DNA from: Streptomyces sp. 6-11-2
Lineage (GTDB): Bacteria > Actinomycetota > Actinomycetes > Streptomycetales > Streptomycetaceae
Length of the DNA: 64,000 nt
Direction: 5' to 3'
Assembly: GCF_006540305.1 (NCBI RefSeq)
Contig: NZ_BJOR01000001.1
Location: 3,844,001-3,908,000, forward strand
Shown one piece after another: positions 49,671 to 58,751 of this stretch (positions are counted from its first letter, which is position 1; the number at the start of each line of letters is the position of its first letter). The notes beneath the pieces were generated by a model that was given only the letters and a program-made list of their open reading frames with translations, was not told the DNA's origin and did not search any database. The translations under genes and the position numbers were made by a program.

Positions 49671-50882
49671 TCAGTGGCGTACGAGGGCCAACTGGTCGGC
49701 GACGACGGCGCCGTCGTGCAGGACGGTGCGGTCGGTGCCGCGGTCCATCACCGCGCTGGCCGGCGTCTCGCCGTCGACCAGCAGCAGATCGGCACGGTCG
49801 CCGACGGCCAGACCGGGCCGGTCGGCGACCCCGGCCGGCCGGGCGACGTCGTGGCTCATGATCGAGGCGCCGCCGACGGTCGCGACCGCCAGGGACATCT
49901 CGATCAGCTCGTCACGGCGGAAGTTGTTGGTGAAGGCCAGCTGCCAGGTGCGGTCGAGCATGTCGCAGTTGCCGTAGGGGCTCCAGTAGTCGCGCTGCCC
50001 GTCCTCGCCCAGGCCCACCCGGACGCCCGCCTCGGTCAGCGCCACCAGCGACAGCTGCCCGCGGTCGGGCGGCGCCACGGTGGCCATCGCGACGTCCAGC
50101 TCGGCGAAGTCGTCGATGATGCGGCGGCTCACCGATTCGGAGATCGAACCCAGCTCGTAGGCGTGGGACATCGTGACCTTGCCCTGCATGCCCAGCGCCC
50201 GGGTGCGCTCGAGCACCAGATCGGTGGAGAACACCGCGAGATGACCCGGCTCGTGCAGATGGATGTCCACCTCGACCTGGTACTTCTCGGCCAGCCCGAA
50301 CACGACGTCCAGGTGCCCCTTGGGATCCCGGTCGAGGGAACAGGGATCGATGCCGCCGATCACCTCGGCGCCCGACTTCAGTGAGGCCTCCAGGTAGTCG
50401 ACGGTGCCCTTCTCGCGGAGGATGCCCGCCTGCGGGAACGTCATGATCTGGACGTCGGCCTGCCCGGCGAACCTCTCCTTGGCGGCCGCGACGGCATCGA
50501 ACTTCTCCAGCTTGCAGTCCACGTCCACCTGGGCGTACGACCGCACCCGGGTGGTTCCGCGGGCGATCATCCGCTCCAGCGTGCCGGCCACCCGCTCCTC
50601 GAGGGGAACCTCCGCGGTGCGCCAGTTCTGCCGGTCGTTGAGCATCATCGTCCAGACTCCCGGGCCGCCGGTGTGCGGCCGGAACGGCAGGCCGATCCGG
50701 GTGGAGTCCAGGTGCACGTGCACGTCGCTGAACGACGGCAGCACCAGCCGGCCGCGGCCCTCCACCACCTCACCGGCCGGCCGCGCGGCCGGGTCGTGCG
50801 GGCGGATCGCCGCGATGCGATCGCCGGACAGTTCGACGTCGCTGCGCTCGCCACCCCACGGGCGGACGTCACGGATCAACAC
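49671..50882 (-). CDS. Amidohydrolase, cytosine deaminase-like (second of three)
   Basis: A 403-residue paralogue of the enzyme at 48418-49605. The GTG at 50882 is chosen because AGAGAGG lies nine bases upstream. Metal ligands are DVHVHLD (HxH), DIHLHEPGHLA, MSHAYELG and the Asp in LGEDGQRDYWSPYGNCDML. It is the last gene of the minus-strand operon oppC-SBP-oppB-oppD-oppF, starting 66 bp after the last transporter gene. Having two related hydrolases suggests successive or alternative ring-opening/deamination steps. Confidence 0.88.
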   Translation of the reverse strand: MLIRDVRPWGGERSDVELSGDRIAAIRPHDPAARPAGEVVEGRGRLVLPSFSDVHVHLDSTRIGLPFRPHTGGPGVWTMMLNDRQNWRTAEVPLEERVAGTLERMIARGTTRVRSYAQVDVDCKLEKFDAVAAAKERFAGQADVQIMTFPQAGILREKGTVDYLEASLKSGAEVIGGIDPCSLDRDPKGHLDVVFGLAEKYQVEVDIHLHEPGHLAVFSTDLVLERTRALGMQGKVTMSHAYELGSISESVSRRIIDDFAELDVAMATVAPPDRGQLSLVALTEAGVRVGLGEDGQRDYWSPYGNCDMLDRTWQLAFTNNFRRDELIEMSLAVATVGGASIMSHDVARPAGVADRPGLAVGDRADLLLVDGETPASAVMDRGTDRTVLHDGAVVADQLALVRH

Positions 50883-50947
50883 GGTTGTCACCTCTCTGTT
50901 GCGCGGTTCTGCCGCGCGGTACGGCGGTTCACAGGACGCGGCCCGGC

Positions 50948-51949
50948 TCACCCGGCCGTCGTGGCCAGGGCCTCGGCGGCGAGGTCGGTGTGATGGCAGG
51001 CGATGTCGCCGCTCGGCACGCTGCCGGCGCACAGCTCCCGGCGCTGCGGGTCCAGCCGCGGATGCACCGGACACCGGGACTGGAAGGCGCAGCCGCGCGG
51101 CGGGTCGGCCGGGCTGGGCAGGTCGCCGGACAGCCGGATCCGCCCGCTGCGGTCGGCCGCCGGGTCGGGTTGCGGGACGGCGGACAGCAGCGCCCGGGTG
51201 TAGGGGTGCCGCGGAGCGCCGAACACCTCTTCGGTGTCGCCCTGTTCCATGATCCGGCCCAGGTACATGACCGCGATGCGGTCGGCGAAGTGCTTGACCA
51301 CGGACAGGTCGTGGGCGATGAAGAGATACGCCACCCCGGTGTCCCGCTGGATGTCCTCCAGCAGATTGATCACCTGGGCCTGCACCGAGACGTCCAGCGC
51401 GGACACCGGTTCGTCGCAGATGATCAGCTGCGGGTCCAGGGCGAGTGCGCGGGCGATGCCCACGCGCTGCTTCTGGCCGCCGGAGAACTCGTGCGGGAAG
51501 CGGTTGTAGTGGTCGGGCCGCAGCCCCACCCGGTCCATGAGGTCCCGCACCTTGGCCTTGACGCCGCCGGGCGGCGTGATCCGCTGGGCCAGCAGCGGTG
51601 CGGCGATCGCACTGCCCACGGACTGGCGCGGGTTGAGCGAGGACGACGGGTTCTGGAACACCATCTGCACCCGGCGCCGGTACTCCTGGAGGTCCGACCG
51701 GCGCAGTTCGGAGATCTCCCGGCCGTCGAGCCTGATGCTCCCGGACGAGGGCTCGAGGAGTCGCATGAGCAGTCGGCCGGTGGTCGACTTGCCGCAACCG
51801 GACTCTCCCACCAGCCCCAGGGTCTGCCCGGCCTCGACCGAGAAACCGACCCCGTCGACGGCTTTGATCACACCGCCGGCGGACCGGAAGGCGCCGGAGC
51901 GGATCGGGAAGTGTTTGGTGAGGTCGGTGACCTCCAGCAGCGGCGTCAT
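50948..51949 (-). CDS. Oligopeptide-type ABC transporter ATPase (OppF-like)
   Basis: A 333-residue ATPase. Walker A is GLVGESGCGKSTTGRLL, the signature PHEFSGGQKQRVGIARAL, Walker B LIICDEPVSALDV and the switch His FIAHDLSVV. The C-terminal Cys-containing extension (GCAFQSRCPVHPRLDPQRRELC) is the oligopeptide/dipeptide-type signature. Its ATG overlaps the OppD-like stop (ATGA), with AGAGGTGG upstream. It pairs with the preceding ATPase. Confidence 0.93.
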   Translation of the reverse strand: MTPLLEVTDLTKHFPIRSGAFRSAGGVIKAVDGVGFSVEAGQTLGLVGESGCGKSTTGRLLMRLLEPSSGSIRLDGREISELRRSDLQEYRRRVQMVFQNPSSSLNPRQSVGSAIAAPLLAQRITPPGGVKAKVRDLMDRVGLRPDHYNRFPHEFSGGQKQRVGIARALALDPQLIICDEPVSALDVSVQAQVINLLEDIQRDTGVAYLFIAHDLSVVKHFADRIAVMYLGRIMEQGDTEEVFGAPRHPYTRALLSAVPQPDPAADRSGRIRLSGDLPSPADPPRGCAFQSRCPVHPRLDPQRRELCAGSVPSGDIACHHTDLAAEALATTAG

Positions 51950-52959
51950 CGGACCACCTCTCCGGCCGGTTCCAGGGTCTGAAGATGGCACCGCGACGGG
52001 TGCCCGACGGGGCCGGTCAGCGTCGGCCTGCGGGTGCCGCAGGCACCGTCGGGCACCAGGTGCGTCTTCGGGCAGCGGTCCGCGAACAGGCAGCCGTCGG
52101 GCAGGGCCAGCAGCGACGGCGGGAAGCCCGGGATCGGGCTGAGCCGCTCGGACCTCCCCGCCAGCGACGGCATCGAGGCGAGCAGCCCCTGGGTGTAGGG
52201 GTGCCGCGGGTCGCTGAACAGGTCGGCGACGGTCGCCTGCTCCACGCACACCCCGCCGTACATCACCACGACCTGATGGCAGACCTCGGCGACCACGCCG
52301 AGGTCGTGGGTCACCAGGATCACCGAGGACCCGGTCTCGGCCTGGAGCTCATTGAGCAGATCGAGGATCTGGGCCTGCACGGTGACGTCGAGCGCGGTGG
52401 TGGGCTCGTCGGCGATCAGCAGCTCGGGTTCGCAGACCAGCGCCATGGCGATCATGGCGCGCTGCCGCATACCGCCGGAGAACTCGTGCGGGTACGCCGA
52501 GTAACGGCGCCTGGGGTCGGGAATCCCGACCCGGCCGAGCATGTCGACGGCGACCGCCGCCGCGGCCTTCTTGGACACGGTGTTGTGCACCCGGTAGGCC
52601 TCGGCGATCTGCGCCCCGACGGGATAGAACGGGTGCATCGCCGACAGCGGGTCCTGGAAGATCATCGCGATCTTCTTGCCGCGGTGGGCGCGCATCTGCG
52701 CCTCGGTCAGCGGGTTGAGGTCCTTGCCGTCCAGGAGGATCTGCCCGGTGACGGTGGCGGAGGTGTCCTTGAGCAGTCCCATCAGGGCCTGGCTCGTGAC
52801 GGTCTTGCCGGAGCCGGACTCGCCGACGATGCCGACGGTTTCCCCGCGCGCCAGGGTCAGATCCATCCCGTTGACCGCGTGCACCACGCCGTCGTCGGTC
52901 GGAAAGCTCACCCGCAGATCGCGGATGTCCAGCATGGGCGCGGCTTTGGGCGTGGTCAT
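51946..52959 (-). CDS. Oligopeptide-type ABC transporter ATPase (OppD-like)
   Basis: A 337-residue ATPase. It shows Walker A GIVGESGSGKTVTSQAL, signature YPHEFSGGMRQRAMIAMAL, Walker B LLIADEPTTALDV and switch His LVTHDLGVV. The C-terminal Cys region is LPDGCLFADRCPKTHLVPDGAC. It overlaps the permease gene by one base and the next ATPase by four, so the operon is tightly coupled. Together the two ATPases power the OppB/OppC-like permeases. Confidence 0.93.
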   Translation of the reverse strand: MTTPKAAPMLDIRDLRVSFPTDDGVVHAVNGMDLTLARGETVGIVGESGSGKTVTSQALMGLLKDTSATVTGQILLDGKDLNPLTEAQMRAHRGKKIAMIFQDPLSAMHPFYPVGAQIAEAYRVHNTVSKKAAAAVAVDMLGRVGIPDPRRRYSAYPHEFSGGMRQRAMIAMALVCEPELLIADEPTTALDVTVQAQILDLLNELQAETGSSVILVTHDLGVVAEVCHQVVVMYGGVCVEQATVADLFSDPRHPYTQGLLASMPSLAGRSERLSPIPGFPPSLLALPDGCLFADRCPKTHLVPDGACGTRRPTLTGPVGHPSRCHLQTLEPAGEVVR

Positions 52960-53960
52960 CAGGCAACCCTCACTCGCGGGTCGATCACGGCGTAGGTGGC
53001 GTCGACCACGACGTTGGCGACGATGATGAAGAACGCGGCCATCATGGTGATGGCCATGGTGACCGGAAGGTCGCCGGCCTGGGCGGCGTGCACCGCGGTG
53101 AATCCGACGCCCGGCACCGAGAAGATCTGCTCGGTGAGGACGGCGCCGCCCAGCAGGGTGCCGATGTCAAGACCGAGCATGGTGACCACCGGAGTGATGC
53201 CGGCCCGCGCACCGTGCTTGAACACGATGATCCGCCGGGACAGGCCCTTCGAGCGCGCGGTGCGCATGAAATCCTCGCCGAAGGTCTCCAGCATGTTGCC
53301 GCGGGTGACCCTGATGTACTGCGCGCTGAACAGCACCGCCAGCGCCACCCAGGGCAGCAGGTAGTTCAGGAACCAGCCGCCCGGACCCGCGGCGCCGAAC
53401 GGTGAGGTGATCGCGTTGGTGGTGAACGGCAGCAGGTGCACCGTGCTGACGAAGAACAACAGCAGCAGCAGGCCGGTCACCGGAATGGGCAGGGACACCC
53501 CGACCGAGGCGGCGCCGACGACGAGCTTGTCGGTGAACCGGCCCTTGCGCAGCGCCGCCAGCAGGCCGAGACCGACGCCGACGACGCTCCACAGCACGAT
53601 CGCGCCGCTGGCCACCGACAGGGTGTAGGGCAGGGCCCGCCCGATGATCGCGGTGACGTCCTCGTTGGTCTGGAACGACTTGCCCAGACACGGCCAGGAG
53701 CACAGCGTCTCGCTGCCCGGCGCGCCGACCGTGCGGCTGCCGACCAGACCCGACATGTAGTCGAAGTACTGGGTGAGGAAGGGCTTGTCCATCCCGAGCG
53801 CGACCCGGGCCTCGGCGATGCGCTGCGGGGTGCACTCCTGACCGCAGGCCGCCGCGGCCGGGTCCGCCGGGCCCAGTTGGAACAGGCTGAACGTCACGAA
53901 GCTGATGACGAACAACAGCAGGATCATCGCGACGAATCGCCGCGTCAGAAATCTGGTCAT
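52959..53960 (-). CDS. Oligopeptide-type ABC transporter permease (OppB-like)
   Basis: A 333-residue permease with about six helices, starting MTRFLTRRFVAMILLLFVISF. The OppB-type loop contains DFMRTARSKGLSRRIIVFKHGARAGITPVV, the ATPase-contact EAA region. A Cys-containing periplasmic loop (CGQECTPQRIAEARVALGMD) is slightly longer than in E. coli OppB. The frame ends one base into the OppD-like gene. It is the third gene of the operon after oppC and the binding protein. Confidence 0.92.
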   Translation of the reverse strand: MTRFLTRRFVAMILLLFVISFVTFSLFQLGPADPAAAACGQECTPQRIAEARVALGMDKPFLTQYFDYMSGLVGSRTVGAPGSETLCSWPCLGKSFQTNEDVTAIIGRALPYTLSVASGAIVLWSVVGVGLGLLAALRKGRFTDKLVVGAASVGVSLPIPVTGLLLLLFFVSTVHLLPFTTNAITSPFGAAGPGGWFLNYLLPWVALAVLFSAQYIRVTRGNMLETFGEDFMRTARSKGLSRRIIVFKHGARAGITPVVTMLGLDIGTLLGGAVLTEQIFSVPGVGFTAVHAAQAGDLPVTMAITMMAAFFIIVANVVVDATYAVIDPRVRVA

Positions 53961-54018
53961 GGGCGCGACCCGTCGGCTCGGGATGGACTCACCGTTCTAC
54001 CTCTTTTGTGACGGAGTC

Positions 54019-55737
54019 TCAGTGCTGGACGCCGATGATGGACAGGTCGATGCCGCCGAAGAAGTAACCCACCTGCGCGTTGCGGACCTTGGAGCCGACC
54101 ACGCTGCTGGTGTAGCTGCGCACCAGCGGAACCAGGGGGTAGCTCTGCATGGCCTGGTCGAACAGGGTCGCCCACTTCCTGCCGAGTTCCTCGCTGGACC
54201 CGTTGGTGCCGCGCAGCTCGTACATCGCGCGGGAGATCTTCGGGTCGTAGTAGCGCGGGATGTTGGAGAAGCCGAAGGTCTCGCCGTCCACGCTCGGGCC
54301 CAGGTTCGGGTCGACGGTGGTGCGCACCGAACCGCTGTCCGCGCCACCGCACCAGCCGCTGCGGGCGATGTCCGGCATCTGGTCACCGGCCAGCACGGTG
54401 TAGTAGTTGGCGGTCGGGATCGGGCGCAGTTGCAGGTCTATGCCGAGCTGCTTGAAGTTCTGCTGCAGCACGGTGCCGACGTTCTTGTACCGGGGGTTGG
54501 CGTCGGCGTAGCCGTACACCAGCTTCTTGGGGTACGTCTTGCCCGCCAGGAGCTTCTTGGCCTCGTCCAGCTTGGGCTTGCCCGTCGGGTCGAGGTCGGT
54601 GTGCTGCTCGACGTAGCCCCGCTGGGCCGAGTTGATGTACGACTGGGTCAGTTTGCCGAACCGCTCGCCGCCGTACTGCACCTGGACGGCGCTCCGGTCG
54701 ATGGACAGCGCGAGTGCCTTGCGGACGTCGGGGTCCTTGATCGTCTCGGTGTTGAAGTCCAGCACGTCCGTGCAGCCCAGCAGGCCGCCCGCGGTGCGCT
54801 TCTCGACGTCGGGCTTGTTGAGCTCGGCGGCGTCGGAGGCCTGGAGGCCGCCGTTGCTGTCCAAGGTGACGGCCGTCGGGTCCGAGTCGGCGAGCAGCTG
54901 CTGGCTGATGGTCGCCTGGGCGGTGGACAGGGTGAAGGTGAACGTGTCCGGCAGGGCGGTCCGGTTCGGGTCGGTGGCCGGGTTCCACTGGTCGTTGCGG
55001 ACGAGCTTCATCGAACGGCCGCGGTCGTACGACTGGATCTTGTATGGGCCCGACGAGACGGGGTGGTTGGTGTAGTCGAGCTTGGTGTCCTCGGCCTTCG
55101 GCACCGGCGCCGTGTTCGACCGGGAGACCAGGGCGGGGAACTCGGCGAACGGCTGCTTGAGGTGGAAGACGACGGTGCGGTCGTCCGGGGTGTCGATCGC
55201 CTTGAAGTCGCCCCCGGAGTATGGGCCCTTGTAACTGTCGTCGGCCAGGGCGGCGTTCAGTTCCTGCGGTGCCTGGGTGTAGACGTCGCGGGCGTAGGTG
55301 CGCTCGACTCCGTACTTGATGTCCTTGCTGGTGATCGGCGTGCCGTCCTCGAACTTCAGCCCCTTCTTCAGGGTGTAGGTCCAGGTGAGGCCGTCGGCGG
55401 AGGGCTTGCCCAGGTCGGTGGCGAGATCCGGCACGATGGTCGGCGGCTTGCCGGCGGTCTCCTTGGCCATGGTCAGGGTGCGGTAGTACAGCTGCCCCAC
55501 GTTGGCGGTCTGCACGTAGTTGCTGTTGCCGGGGTCCAGCGTCTGGAAGTCCGAGGACATCAGGACGTTGATGTTCCCGCCCTTGGTGGTGTAGCCCTTC
55601 CCGATCTCGACCGGAGCGTAGGCGTCGGCTCTGGGACCGGAGCCGGAACCGGGGGCGGGCTTGGATCCGCCGCAGGCGGTCAGGGTCAGCCCTGCACTCA
55701 CCGTCAGGGCGATCGCCGCCATGGTGCTTCGTTTCAC
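54019..55737 (-). CDS. Substrate-binding lipoprotein of the peptide/opine-type ABC transporter
   Basis: A 572-residue cluster C solute-binding protein. Signal peptide and lipobox SAGLTLTACGG anchor it. Characteristic SBP_bac_5 blocks are FQTLDPGNSNYVQTANVGQLYY, DGLTWTYTLKKGLKFEDGTPITSKD, FHLKQPFAEFPALVSR and DVRKALALSIDRSAV. These bind peptides and many other small molecules, including glycosides and heterocyclic compounds. Its placement between oppC and oppB is unusual. Together with three amidohydrolases it points to a cyclic, nitrogen-containing substrate. Confidence 0.92.
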   Translation of the reverse strand: MKRSTMAAIALTVSAGLTLTACGGSKPAPGSGSGPRADAYAPVEIGKGYTTKGGNINVLMSSDFQTLDPGNSNYVQTANVGQLYYRTLTMAKETAGKPPTIVPDLATDLGKPSADGLTWTYTLKKGLKFEDGTPITSKDIKYGVERTYARDVYTQAPQELNAALADDSYKGPYSGGDFKAIDTPDDRTVVFHLKQPFAEFPALVSRSNTAPVPKAEDTKLDYTNHPVSSGPYKIQSYDRGRSMKLVRNDQWNPATDPNRTALPDTFTFTLSTAQATISQQLLADSDPTAVTLDSNGGLQASDAAELNKPDVEKRTAGGLLGCTDVLDFNTETIKDPDVRKALALSIDRSAVQVQYGGERFGKLTQSYINSAQRGYVEQHTDLDPTGKPKLDEAKKLLAGKTYPKKLVYGYADANPRYKNVGTVLQQNFKQLGIDLQLRPIPTANYYTVLAGDQMPDIARSGWCGGADSGSVRTTVDPNLGPSVDGETFGFSNIPRYYDPKISRAMYELRGTNGSSEELGRKWATLFDQAMQSYPLVPLVRSYTSSVVGSKVRNAQVGYFFGGIDLSIIGVQH

Positions 55738-55801
55738 TGCGTCTCCTTGAGGGTAAGGAAGGGGTGGCGCACGTCGGGGGAGGACGGCGCGTCGGGGGAG
55801 A

Positions 55802-56887
55802 TCAGCTTCGGGAGGACTTGGGGTCCAGCGCGTCCCGGACCGCGTCGCCGAGCAGGTTGAACGCGAGCACGGTGATCACCAGTGCTCCCGCCGGGACGGC
55901 GAGGAACCACGGGTCGGACAGGTACCAGTTGCCTGCCTGGGCCGCGTTGAGCATCTGGCCCCAGGAGGGGGTCGGGTCCTTGACCCCGACCCCGAGGAAG
56001 GACAGGGCCGCCTCTGCGGTGATGTTGGTGGGGATCATCATGGTCGCGTAGACCAGCACGACGCCCATGACGTTCGGGATGATCTGCCGCAGGATGATGC
56101 TCCGGTGCGAGGCCCCGTAGGCCTGTGCGGCCTCGACGAACTCCTGCTCCCTGATCGAGAGCACCTGGCCGCGCACGACTCGGGCCAGGTAGGCCCAGCC
56201 GAAGAAGCCGAGGATGATCACCAGTGAGGCGATCGGTACCAGGCTTCCCGAGTCGAGGGCGGTGCCACGCAGCCGGGACTGCATGATCGGGGTCAGCGAC
56301 AGCACCAGCAGCAGGTGGGGGAAGGCCAGGAACAGGTCCATCACCCGGCTGATCACCATGTCGATCTTGCCGCCGAAGTATCCGGCGGCGGCGCCGAGCA
56401 CGGTGCCCAGGACCACCGACACCACCGTGGACAGCAGCGCGATGGTCAGGGAGATCCTCGCGCCGTAGGCCATCCGGGCGAAGATGTCGCGCCCGAGCCC
56501 CGGTTCGAGGCCGAGCCAGTGCTCGCTGGAGGGGAAGCGGTAGTACGGCAGCGGCAGGCCCGGCGCGTAGAAGGAGTCCAGGAAGTCCGGCCCCGTCCGG
56601 GAGGTGAACGGGTCCGATCCTTCGATGGCGACCAACACCGGGGCCAGGATCGCGAACAGCACCATGAGGGCCACCACGATCAGGGCGGCGATGGCGATCC
56701 GGCTGCGCCGTATCCGAAGCCACGCCGTGCCCAGCAGCGACCGCGCGGTGGCGATCTCCGCGGCGGGCCCGCGCTCGGCGGTCGTGGTCACGGATTGTGG
56801 GGGAGGAAGAGTGGCCACCTGCCCATCAGTGGGCTTCGGCGCGTCGGCGTGGCGCGGCGGGCTCGGCGGCTCATGCGGATCCGGCAC
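55802..56887 (-). CDS. Oligopeptide-type ABC transporter permease (OppC-like)
   Basis: A 361-residue permease with a long N-terminal cytoplasmic segment (about 60 residues, Pro/Ala-rich) before SRIAIAALIVVALMVLFAILAPVL. The family blocks HWLGLEPGLGRDIFARMAYGARISL, EQEFVEAAQAYGASHRSIILRQIIPNVMG (EAA loop) and a PTPSWGQML end match OppC/DppC. It is the first gene of the minus-strand operon, with a GGTATACC-type operator 44 bp upstream. Confidence 0.92.
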   Translation of the reverse strand: MPDPHEPPSPPRHADAPKPTDGQVATLPPPQSVTTTAERGPAAEIATARSLLGTAWLRIRRSRIAIAALIVVALMVLFAILAPVLVAIEGSDPFTSRTGPDFLDSFYAPGLPLPYYRFPSSEHWLGLEPGLGRDIFARMAYGARISLTIALLSTVVSVVLGTVLGAAAGYFGGKIDMVISRVMDLFLAFPHLLLVLSLTPIMQSRLRGTALDSGSLVPIASLVIILGFFGWAYLARVVRGQVLSIREQEFVEAAQAYGASHRSIILRQIIPNVMGVVLVYATMMIPTNITAEAALSFLGVGVKDPTPSWGQMLNAAQAGNWYLSDPWFLAVPAGALVITVLAFNLLGDAVRDALDPKSSRS

Positions 56888-56930
56888 GTCCGATCCTTTG
56901 GTGCTCAGGGGGCGGGGAGGTGGCCGAAAC

Positions 56931-56940
56931 GGTATACCAA
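56931..56940. promoter_or_regulatory. Putative GntR operator, site 3 (transporter operon)
   Basis: GGTATACCAA lies 44 bp upstream of the oppC-like start, between the divergent transporter operon and the third amidohydrolase. The core GGTATACC is identical to site 2. Confidence 0.6.
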
Positions 56941-57117
56941 GAATCGCGATTTCTACTAGGGTTCGACGGCAACCCGGCGCATCGTCATTGCTGGGACATC
57001 AGCCCTTGTAGGACGCAGTTTCCGGCTTGTGTAAAAGTTTGCGCGAGCCTTATCCGGTCGTTACTGGACCCAGGGAAGCATGGACCGTTCCCGGATCAGG
57101 GTGACCGTTTCAGTCAG

Positions 57118-57129
57118 TTGGTGTACCAA
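57118..57129. promoter_or_regulatory. Putative GntR operator, site 4 (amidohydrolase 3)
   Basis: TTGGTGTACCAA is a near-perfect 12-bp palindrome 18 bp before the ATG at 57147 and has the same GGTrTACC core as the other island sites. Confidence 0.6.
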
Positions 57130-57146
57130 ATCTGGAAGGCGCGTCG

Positions 57147-58661
57147 ATGAAGACCCTGGTCACTGCTTCCTGGGTGATCGCCCACGACGGACGCTCGCAC
57201 GTGGAGGTGCCGGACGGCGCCGTGCTGATCGACGGCGACACCATCGTCGATGTGGGTGATCGCGCCGAACTCGACCGGCGGCAGGCCGACGTGCGTATCG
57301 ACCTCGGTGACGCGGTGGTCACCCCCGGTCTGATCGACCTGGACGCCCTCACCGACATCGACCATCTGATCCTGGACTCCTGGGCGTCCCCGGATCTGGC
57401 GTCCGGCTTCACCTGGTCGGCCGAGTACTTCGCCGCGCCCCGGGCGGTGTTCGACGCCGCGCAACGCCGCGCGGTACGCGAGTACGCGCTGGTCCAGCTC
57501 GCCCTGCACGGCATCACCAGTTACATGCCGATCGCCTCGGAGGTGCACAGCGACTGGGCGGAGACCTGTGAGGACTTCGTGGCGATGGCCGAGGTGTCGT
57601 CGCGGCTGGGTCTGCGGGGCTTCCTCGGACCGTCGTTCCGGTCCGGGGTGAACGTGATCGGCGCCGACGGCAAGCGGACCGTGATGTTCGACGAGGAGGC
57701 CGGCCGGCGTGGTCTGGCCGAGGCGCTGCGTTTCCTGGACCACACGGCCCGGCTCGCCGATCCCCTCGTGACCGGGGTGCTGCTGCCCTGCCGGATCGAG
57801 ACCCTGCTCCCCGAGCTGCTCGGCGACGTCGCCCGGGCCGCGCGCGAGCGCGGCGCGCTGGTGCGCCTGCACGCTCTGCAGGGCATGTCGGAGCGTGACT
57901 GCATCCAGCGCGCCTACGGCCGTACCCCGCTGCAACTGATCGCCGACTCCGGGCTGTTGTCCGACCGGCTGATCGTTCCTCATGGGGTCGTGCTGGACGT
58001 GCACCCCGAGGTGCTCGGCAGGGACACCGGAGATGTCGCGGTGCTGGCCGACGCGGGCGTCTCGATCGTGCACTGCCCGCTGACGAACGCCCGTTATGCC
58101 CACAACCTCCACACGTTCGCCGGCTACCGGGCGCGGGGGGTGAACCTCTGCCTGGGCACCGACTCCTTCCCGCCGGACCTGATCCGGGGAATCGACGTGG
58201 GCGCCCAGGTGGCCAAGCTCCAGGCCGGAGACCTGGGCCAGGGGCACCTCACCGGCTACTTCGACGCGCTGTGGACCGGTGGGGCGACCGCGCTGCACCG
58301 ACCGGATCTCGGCCGGCTGGCCGCGGGGGCCACGGCCGACCTGTCGGCGTTCGCCCTGGACGACTTCCGTATGGGCGTCACCGAGGATCCGCTGCGCACC
58401 CTGGTGCTCAACGGCACCGCCCGCGACGCGGTCCTGACGATGGTCGCGGGCAGGGTGGTCATGCGCGACGGCTCGATCCCCGGCGTCGATCTCACCGAAC
58501 TGAGGCGATCCGGAAGGCAGTTGTTCGACATGATGCGCGCGGCCTACCCGGAGCGCGACCATCGCCGGCGCACCGTGGAGGAACTCTTTCCGCCGGTATT
58601 CCCGCAAAAAATCCAAGCTTCCGTGCAACCATCCCCGGCGGTCACGGATCTGATCACGTGA
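57147..58661 (+). CDS. Amidohydrolase, TRZ/ATZ-like, lacking the HxH motif (third of three)
   Basis: A 504-residue amidohydrolase related to the guanine deaminase/triazine hydrolase (TRZ/ATZ) group: VRLHALQG (His), IVPHGVVLDVHPEVL (His), SIVHCPLTNARY and NLCLGTDSFPPDLI (Asp). Where the family has GLVNxHxH this protein has TPGLIDLDALTDIDH (residues 59-73), so the first metal-ligand pair is replaced by D66-A-L68. Activity may use one metal or may have changed. The final 20 residues (from about 58601) are encoded by DNA homologous to the promoter of the next genes, so the C-terminus looks altered by the junction. Confidence 0.85.
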   Translation: MKTLVTASWVIAHDGRSHVEVPDGAVLIDGDTIVDVGDRAELDRRQADVRIDLGDAVVTPGLIDLDALTDIDHLILDSWASPDLASGFTWSAEYFAAPRAVFDAAQRRAVREYALVQLALHGITSYMPIASEVHSDWAETCEDFVAMAEVSSRLGLRGFLGPSFRSGVNVIGADGKRTVMFDEEAGRRGLAEALRFLDHTARLADPLVTGVLLPCRIETLLPELLGDVARAARERGALVRLHALQGMSERDCIQRAYGRTPLQLIADSGLLSDRLIVPHGVVLDVHPEVLGRDTGDVAVLADAGVSIVHCPLTNARYAHNLHTFAGYRARGVNLCLGTDSFPPDLIRGIDVGAQVAKLQAGDLGQGHLTGYFDALWTGGATALHRPDLGRLAAGATADLSAFALDDFRMGVTEDPLRTLVLNGTARDAVLTMVAGRVVMRDGSIPGVDLTELRRSGRQLFDMMRAAYPERDHRRRTVEELFPPVFPQKIQASVQPSPAVTDLIT

Positions 58662-58751
58662 GTCAGACAGACTCCACAATCATTGGGCCCGGCGCCGAGG
58701 ACGAACCGTGAGGAACGACCGGCGCGGCCCCTTTCTCCACCTGGGGAACGC
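58601..58751 (+). repeat. Promoter-region repeat, copy 1 (upstream of first exported protein)
   Basis: This 151-bp stretch is closely similar to 59641-59794 at an offset of about 1,040 bp. Conserved blocks include GTGAGTCAGACAGACTCCAC (58659-58678) and CATTGGGCCCGGCGCCGAGG. The GAGTC-N5-GACTC inverted repeat may be an operator. Its first 61 bases encode the end of the third amidohydrolase. Confidence 0.8.
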
